Below, piece by piece: positions 6,301 through 10,387 of a DNA stretch of 10,387 nucleotides (the first letter of the stretch is position 1; each line of letters begins with the position of its first letter). This stretch comes from an uncultured Bacilli bacterium (lineage in GTDB: Bacteria > Bacillota_I > Bacilli_A > RF39 > UBA660). The notes under the pieces were generated by a model that had not been told where the DNA came from, made no database searches, and was given only the letters and a program-made list of their open reading frames with translations. Position numbers and translations under genes: made by a program. Location: positions 1 to 10,387 of the forward strand of contig CANQWJ010000032.1 of the NCBI GenBank assembly GCA_947627525.1. The letters are read 5' to 3'.

Positions 6301-6333
6301 AGAAATAAACAGGTGTTTATTTCTTCTTTTTCT
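6301..6333 (+). terminator. Intrinsic terminator between the surface-protein unit and yqeG
   Basis: AGAAATAAAC (6301-6310) pairs perfectly with GTTTATTTCT (6315-6324) around AGGT. TCTTTTTCT follows. The yqeG Shine-Dalgarno starts at the very next base, so there is no room for a promoter downstream of it. Confidence 0.8.
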
Positions 6334-6345
6334 AAGGAGATTTTT

Positions 6346-6864
6346 ATGAAAAAATTAATTCCTAATAGTTACTATAAAAGTATCTATGACATTAATTATG
6401 ATAAGTTAAAGAAGATGGGTATTAAATGTCTAATGTTTGATTTAGATAATACACTTGCTTTAATTGATGAGGGTGTTCCACCTGAAAAAGTTTTAAAATT
6501 GATTAAAAAGTTAAATAAGAGCTTTGATACTTATATTCTTTCTAATAATACCCATGAACGCATTTCTAAGTTTTGTGAACCTTTCGCAGCGGAATTTGTC
6601 TCTTTCGCTTTAAAACCTCTTTCGCGCGGTTTTAAAAAAATCGCTGAAAAGAAAAAGTATCAACATTCTGAGATGTGTGTCATAGGTGATCAATTGATGA
6701 CAGATATTCTTGGCGGAAATCGTTTTGGATGTTATACTATATTGGTCGATCCTCTTAGTGAAAAAGATTTGAAATGGACGACATTGAACCGCTTTGTCGA
6801 AAATCTTTGTTTAAAAAGATTAAAGAAGAAGCATATTTTAGAAAGAGGCAAATATTATGAGTGA
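6346..6864 (+). CDS. yqeG: YqeG-family HAD phosphatase
   Basis: The product has 172 residues, the usual size of the YqeG family (HAD subfamily IIIA). HAD motif I is FDLDNTLAL (31-39), with nucleophile D32 and acid D34. Motif II is LSNN (residues 65-68). The motif III lysine is in LKPLSRGFKK. Motif IV is GDQLMTDILGG, with metal-binding aspartates. Eukaryotic relatives such as Gep4 dephosphorylate phosphatidylglycerophosphate in cardiolipin and phosphatidylglycerol synthesis; the same activity is plausible here but not certain. The start is ATG 6346, because AAGGAGA (6334-6340) is five to six bases before it. An upstream in-frame GTG at 6313 lies inside the terminator hairpin and is rejected. 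The gene overlaps yqeH by eight bases, the same order as in Bacillus. Confidence 0.9.
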   Translation: MKKLIPNSYYKSIYDINYDKLKKMGIKCLMFDLDNTLALIDEGVPPEKVLKLIKKLNKSFDTYILSNNTHERISKFCEPFAAEFVSFALKPLSRGFKKIAEKKKYQHSEMCVIGDQLMTDILGGNRFGCYTILVDPLSEKDLKWTTLNRFVENLCLKRLKKKHILERGKYYE

Positions 6865-7861
6865 TAAATTCTGTATCGGTTGTGGTGTCAAATTACAAGA
6901 TGAAAATGTTAGTCAATTAGGATATACTACTAATCTTGAAAATGATATATGTAGTCGTTGCTTTAGAATGAAGAATTATGGTGAATATCAAATTGTTACT
7001 AATTCCAATGATGACTATATAAATATTTTAAAAGAAGTTAATAAGAAAAAAGATTTAGTTTTGTACATTGTTGATTGTCTAAATTTTGGTGAAGATATCG
7101 CAAGTATTAGAAAATACCTTTCTAATAAAATGCTTTTAGTTTTAAATAAACGTGATGTTTTACCTAAGAGTGTTAAAGACGAAAAAATAATTTCTTATAT
7201 TAAAAATTTGAACTATGATTTTGAAGATATAATAGTAGTAAGTGCTTTAAAAAATTATAATATTGATCTTTTAATGCAGAAAATAGATAAGTATAAAACG
7301 AGTAAAAATGTTTATGTCGTTGGTAATACTAATGTTGGAAAGAGTAGTTTAATTAATAAAATTATTAAGAATTATTCGGAACAAGAAGGAGCTTTGACAA
7401 TATCGCCACTTCCTTCAACAACGCTAAATAAAATAAGTATAAAATTGAATGAAAAATTAACTTTAATAGATACGCCGGGGCTCGTCAATCGTGGAAATTT
7501 AATTAATTATATAGGAAATGATCTAGTTAAAAAAGTTAATCCGCGCAAAGAAATCAAACCTAAAACTTATCAAATTAGAAATAATCAATGCTTAGTTATT
7601 GGTGATTTATTTAGAATTGATTACATTGAAGGGGAAAAGAATAGCTTTACTATTTTCTGTTCAAATGATATTAAAGTAAAGCGTTATAATCGTCATAAAT
7701 GTGAACTTTTAAAGAACCTTTCAAAAAAGAGTTTTGATGTTTCTTATCATCAAGATTTAGTTATTGATGGCTTAGGATTTATAAAAATAGTATCTAAAGC
7801 TAAAGTTGATGTTTATGTCGATATAAATGTTAGTGTTTTTATACGAGACTCAATAATCTAA
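6857..7861 (+). CDS. yqeH: Circularly permuted GTPase YqeH, ribosome assembly
   Basis: The product has 334 residues. An N-terminal zinc finger uses C6-x2-C9 and C32-x2-C35. The GTPase motifs are in permuted order: G4 NKRD (97-100), G5 SA (129-130), G1 GNTNVGKS (156-163), G2 threonines 188-189, then G3 DTPG (205-208). This order is diagnostic of the YqeH/YlqF/YawG group, and the zinc finger marks YqeH. The C-terminal region (about 230-334) is the family's RNA/ribosome-binding part. In Bacillus, YqeH is needed for 30S subunit assembly. Translation is probably coupled to yqeG by the overlap ATGAGTGA; AGAGG (6844-6848) is eight bases before ATG. In Bacillus the cluster continues with aroE, yhbY, nadD, yqeK and rsfS. 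Here it ends at a terminator after yqeH. Confidence 0.95.
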   Translation: MSDKFCIGCGVKLQDENVSQLGYTTNLENDICSRCFRMKNYGEYQIVTNSNDDYINILKEVNKKKDLVLYIVDCLNFGEDIASIRKYLSNKMLLVLNKRDVLPKSVKDEKIISYIKNLNYDFEDIIVVSALKNYNIDLLMQKIDKYKTSKNVYVVGNTNVGKSSLINKIIKNYSEQEGALTISPLPSTTLNKISIKLNEKLTLIDTPGLVNRGNLINYIGNDLVKKVNPRKEIKPKTYQIRNNQCLVIGDLFRIDYIEGEKNSFTIFCSNDIKVKRYNRHKCELLKNLSKKSFDVSYHQDLVIDGLGFIKIVSKAKVDVYVDINVSVFIRDSII

Positions 7862-7872
7862 TAAAAAAATAT

Positions 7873-7911
7873 AAAAAGACCGCAAAAAGTTTGTATTTTG
7901 GTCTTTTTTTT
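7873..7911 (+). terminator. Intrinsic terminator of yqeG-yqeH
   Basis: AAAAAGACC (7873-7881) pairs with GGTCTTTTT (7900-7908), and the T run continues to 7911. The loop is long (about 18 bases) and contains the -35 box of the next promoter. Confidence 0.8.
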
Positions 7912-7919
7912 ATTATAAT
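7891..7919 (+). promoter_or_regulatory. Promoter of the hydrolase/Mur-ligase unit, nested in a terminator
   Basis: TTGTAT (7891-7896) and TATAAT (7914-7919) have exactly 17 bases between them, occupied by the 3' arm and T tract of the yqeH terminator. The expected start is near 7926, only about ten bases before the chosen ATG. Confidence 0.65.
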
Positions 7920-7935
7920 TAATATGGGTGTAAAT

Positions 7936-8655
7936 ATGAGAATAACTGTTAAAGATACCGAGGTAAATTACATACAATATGGTAAGGGAAAAGATATCAT
8001 TTTACTTCATGGTTGGGGACAAAATATTGAAATGATGAAACCTTTAGGTGATAAGTTAGAAGATAAATATCGCATAACTATCATTGATTTCCCTGGATTT
8101 GGTGATAGCCCTGAGCCAAAAGAAGTCTATAAAGTAAATGACTATTGTGAAGTTGTGGAAGAATTAGTTAAAGCCCTAAAGATAAAGAAACCAGCTTTGA
8201 TTGGTCATTCTTTTGGCGGACGTGTCAGTATAATGTTTGCTTCGCGTAATGAAGTTGATAAATTAATTCTTTTTGGTAGTCCTTGCTTTCATAAAGAAGA
8301 AAAGTCTTTAAAATTACAAGCACTTAGAACTTTAAAAAAAGTTCCTGGAATTAATAAATTAGAAGGTTTTGCGAAAAAGCATATTGGAAGTCGCGATTAT
8401 AAAAATGCAAGTGAAATGATGCGTAAAATATTAGTTGAAGTAATAAATGAAGATTTAGAAGAATATGCAAGAAGAATCAAATGTCCAACCCTTCTTATGT
8501 GGGGTGATAATGATTTAGAAGTCTCAGTTGAAGATGCTCGTAAAATGGAAAAGATTATTGATGATGCAGCTTTGATCGTTTTTCCTAATTCTAGTCATTA
8601 TGCTTATTTAGAAAATTTAGATCAAGTTGTTAAAATAATCAAAGAGTTTGTTTAG
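7936..8655 (+). CDS. Alpha/beta hydrolase
   Basis: The product has 239 residues with no signal peptide, so it is probably cytoplasmic. It has the alpha/beta-hydrolase fold pattern: LLHGWG (23-28, oxyanion hole), DFPGFGDS (51-58), nucleophile elbow GHSFGG (90-95, Ser92), WGDND (189-193, Asp193 as likely catalytic acid) and SSHYAYLE (219-226, His221). The triad is complete, so it should be an active esterase, lipase or amidase-like enzyme. The substrate cannot be read from the sequence. I chose ATG 7936, with GGGTG (7926-7930) before it. The in-frame ATG at 7924 has no ribosome site, and an in-frame TTG at 7891 lies upstream of the expected transcription start. The MurF-like ligase gene begins 19 bases after the stop and is co-transcribed, so a role in the same envelope pathway is plausible. 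Confidence 0.88.
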   Translation: MRITVKDTEVNYIQYGKGKDIILLHGWGQNIEMMKPLGDKLEDKYRITIIDFPGFGDSPEPKEVYKVNDYCEVVEELVKALKIKKPALIGHSFGGRVSIMFASRNEVDKLILFGSPCFHKEEKSLKLQALRTLKKVPGINKLEGFAKKHIGSRDYKNASEMMRKILVEVINEDLEEYARRIKCPTLLMWGDNDLEVSVEDARKMEKIIDDAALIVFPNSSHYAYLENLDQVVKIIKEFV

Positions 8656-8674
8656 ATGAAAAATGGAGGTAATT

Positions 8675-10312
8675 ATGGAAGAGTTATTAATGAATATATC
8701 ACTAATTGGTGCCTATGTTATAATGGCTATTATCTTTGTTTATTCTCTTTATAAATCAAAGAGAAGTTTACATATGGTTCAACAAAACCTTTATAATGAG
8801 AATAATCGTTATTTGAAATGGGTTAAAAAGAATCGTAAAGAAATATTTACTAATATTGATATTTATGGAATATTGTTAACTTTTGGTCTTGCTTGGTCAT
8901 TTACAACTTATGTTTCTTTTTACTTTATTGTTTTGACTATACTTTTGTATGCTGTTGCCACAATTTTTTATAAAAAGGCTCGTCAAAAAGATCAAAATAA
9001 AAAACCATTAGTTTTTACAGGACGTATTAAAAGATTGTTTACAACTGACTTTATCTTATATCTATTAGTATGTTTATGGGGAATTTTTGTCAGTTCTCAT
9101 TTATGTGATGCTATTTTCCTTTTATCAATTATGGCAGTATTAAATTACTATGTTGTCTATCTTGCTTTATTGATAAATAAACCAATAGAAAAATTAATTT
9201 ATCGTCACTATGAAAAAAATGCAAAAAAAAAATTAAAAAGTCTCGTTAATCTCAAAGTTATTGGTATAACAGGAAGTTATGGAAAGACTAGTTGTAAGAA
9301 TGTTTTAGCTGATGTTTTAAGTTCTAAATACAATACTTTAGCTACTCCTAAGAGTCTAAATACTTTTAACGGTTTAATGATTACTGTCAATAATGATTTA
9401 ACTAAGTTTGATGATTGCTTCATTGCCGAAATGGGTGCTTATGTTAAAGGTGAAATAAACGGTCTATGCGATTTAGTTAATCCTAAATATGGAATTATCA
9501 CGAGTATTGGAACAGCGCATTTAGAAACATTTGGAAGTGAAGAAAATATCATTGAAGGAAAAATGGAATTAATTGAACATTTGCCAAAAGATGGTGTGGG
9601 AATCTTAAATCGTGATGATGAAAAACAAAAAAATTATAGAATAAAAAAGAAAGATCATTGCAAAATCCTTTGGATTGGTATCGATACTAAAGATGAAGTT
9701 GATGTTCTAGCATCCAAAATTAAATGTAGTAATGAAGGAACGAGTTTTGAATGTCATTTTAAAGGTGATAAGAAAAAATATTCCTTTACGACTAAACTCC
9801 TTGGTAAACACAATGTCTATAATATTATTTCGGCTTTAGCTCTTGGTAAAGAATTAGGTATTGAAATTGAAAAGATGCAACAAGCGGTAAAGAAGATTAA
9901 GCCTGTTGAGCATCGCCTCGAAATAAAGAACTTTAATACTTTTTATCAATTAGATGATGCCTATAACTCTAATCCTGTTGGTGCTAAATCAGCACTAGAC
10001 GTTCTTGATATGATGGATGGCATTAAAGTAGTTGTTACGCCAGGAATGATTGAATTAGGTGAAAAGGAAGAGTATTACAACAAAGAATTTGGTAAACAAA
10101 TAGCTAAGGTTGCTGATAAAGTTATTCTTGTTGGTAAAAATAAAACTAAACCAATTCTTGAAGGATTAAAAGAAGAAAAATACAGTGAAAAGAACATTGA
10201 AACAATTAATGATGTTCGTGAAGCATATCAACTATTAAATAAGATGAATTCAAAGAAAGAAGTTTATGCACTTTTTGAAAATGATTTACCTGATACATAT
10301 AATGAAAAGTAG
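8675..10312 (+). CDS. Membrane-anchored MurF-like Mur ligase
   Basis: The product has 545 residues. Residues 1-185 hold about five hydrophobic helices (roughly 8-26, 64-82, 84-99, 125-142, 144-166) where MurF normally has its UDP-MurNAc-peptide-binding domain. Residues 190-545 are a Mur ligase: P-loop GITGSYGKTS (197-206), SLNTFNG (227-233), AEMGAYVKGEI (251-261), TSIGTAHLETFGS (276-288), LNRDDE (311-316), GKHNVYNIISALALG (377-391), EHRLE (412-416) and DDAYNSNP (427-434), then the C-terminal domain with TPGMIELG (455-462). It should form an amide bond using ATP. Database pipelines would probably name it MurF (D-Ala-D-Ala adding enzyme), but the missing N-terminal domain makes a different acceptor likely. 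ATG 8675 is preceded by GGAGGT (8665-8670). An in-frame ATG at 8663 overlaps that site and is rejected. It is co-transcribed with the alpha/beta hydrolase. Confidence 0.85.
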   Translation: MEELLMNISLIGAYVIMAIIFVYSLYKSKRSLHMVQQNLYNENNRYLKWVKKNRKEIFTNIDIYGILLTFGLAWSFTTYVSFYFIVLTILLYAVATIFYKKARQKDQNKKPLVFTGRIKRLFTTDFILYLLVCLWGIFVSSHLCDAIFLLSIMAVLNYYVVYLALLINKPIEKLIYRHYEKNAKKKLKSLVNLKVIGITGSYGKTSCKNVLADVLSSKYNTLATPKSLNTFNGLMITVNNDLTKFDDCFIAEMGAYVKGEINGLCDLVNPKYGIITSIGTAHLETFGSEENIIEGKMELIEHLPKDGVGILNRDDEKQKNYRIKKKDHCKILWIGIDTKDEVDVLASKIKCSNEGTSFECHFKGDKKKYSFTTKLLGKHNVYNIISALALGKELGIEIEKMQQAVKKIKPVEHRLEIKNFNTFYQLDDAYNSNPVGAKSALDVLDMMDGIKVVVTPGMIELGEKEEYYNKEFGKQIAKVADKVILVGKNKTKPILEGLKEEKYSEKNIETINDVREAYQLLNKMNSKKEVYALFENDLPDTYNEK

Positions 10313-10315
10313 GAG

Positions 10316-10349
10316 ATGACTAACTATAATAAGTCAAGTCATTTTTTCT
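10316..10349 (+). terminator. Intrinsic terminator of the Mur-ligase unit
   Basis: ATGACT (10316-10321) pairs with AGTCAT (10337-10342), with an inner ACT/AGT pairing and an ATAATA loop. TTTTTCT follows. It begins four bases after the stop codon. Confidence 0.8.
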
Positions 10350-10372
10350 CAAAAATCTTTGTAAGATTTTTG
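10350..10372. other. Second perfect hairpin after the terminator
   Basis: CAAAAATCTT (10350-10359) pairs exactly with AAGATTTTTG (10363-10372) around a three-base loop. No T run follows on the plus strand. It could be a back-up terminator, an end of a minus-strand gene outside the window, or part of a dispersed repeat. The remaining bases to 10387 show nothing recognisable. Confidence 0.55.
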
Positions 10373-10387
10373 TTCCACGCAAAAAGA

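Noticed and set aside
6313..6345. GTG start for yqeG, adding eleven residues
   Set aside because: It lies in the terminator hairpin, and AAGGAGA is correctly placed for ATG 6346.
8675..9180. Separate membrane-protein gene fused to the Mur ligase by a sequencing error
   Set aside because: The frame is continuous, with no internal ribosome site before the ligase domain, so a genuine fused architecture is more likely.
1..10387. CRISPR array, tRNA or rRNA gene, insertion sequence, prophage or defence system
   Set aside because: I saw no spaced direct repeats, cloverleaf, transposase, integrase or defence-type domain on either strand.

Overview
The window is a stretch of very AT-rich bacterial chromosome (roughly 30% GC by eye). 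Every supported gene lies on the + strand, with tight spacing and strong Shine-Dalgarno sites (AGGAGG, AAGGAG, GGAGGT). A SigK-type sporulation sigma factor, the YqeG-YqeH pair, and surface proteins with Ig-like, cohesin-like and cadherin-like domains all point to a Gram-positive (Firmicutes/Bacillota) organism. An uncultured gut lineage is plausible but is inference. No in-frame TGA is needed as tryptophan, so the standard code fits.

Layout, as six apparent transcription units. (1) Positions 1-184 hold the 3' end of a Cys/Tyr/Gly-rich protein, followed by an intrinsic terminator. (2) After a promoter region rich in TGTAAA/TTTACA half-sites come an unrecognised membrane-anchored protein (347-904) and a three-pass membrane protein with an external phosphodiester-glycosidase (NAGPA-type) domain (916-2334). 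No terminator separates this unit from the next. (3) sigK (2396-3091) is uninterrupted and carries a hydrophobic pro-sequence. Its upstream signal resembles a sigma-E promoter and is nested in a dyad that ends on the start codon. A terminator follows. (4) A strong promoter overlapped by a perfect 9-bp dyad drives a membrane-anchored protein with Ig-like domains and a polysaccharide deacetylase (3180-4598), then a cohesin/cadherin-like surface protein with a charged cytoplasmic tail (4609-6285). A terminator follows. (5) yqeG-yqeH (6346-7861) overlap by 8 bases and end in a terminator. (6) A promoter built into that terminator drives an alpha/beta hydrolase (7936-8655) and a multipass-membrane MurF-like ligase (8675-10312). 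A terminator and an extra hairpin follow.

The common theme is the cell envelope: a glycosidase-type enzyme, a glycan deacetylase, an adhesive surface protein and a Mur-ligase homologue. A late-sporulation sigma factor sits among them, and yqeG-yqeH contributes a possible phospholipid phosphatase and a ribosome-assembly GTPase. The points most worth following up are the sigK start-region dyad, which could block translation of read-through mRNA; the 12-bp perfect hairpin inside the glycosidase gene; the dyad over the deacetylase promoter; and the MurF-like ligase, whose usual N-terminal substrate-binding domain appears to be replaced by membrane helices.
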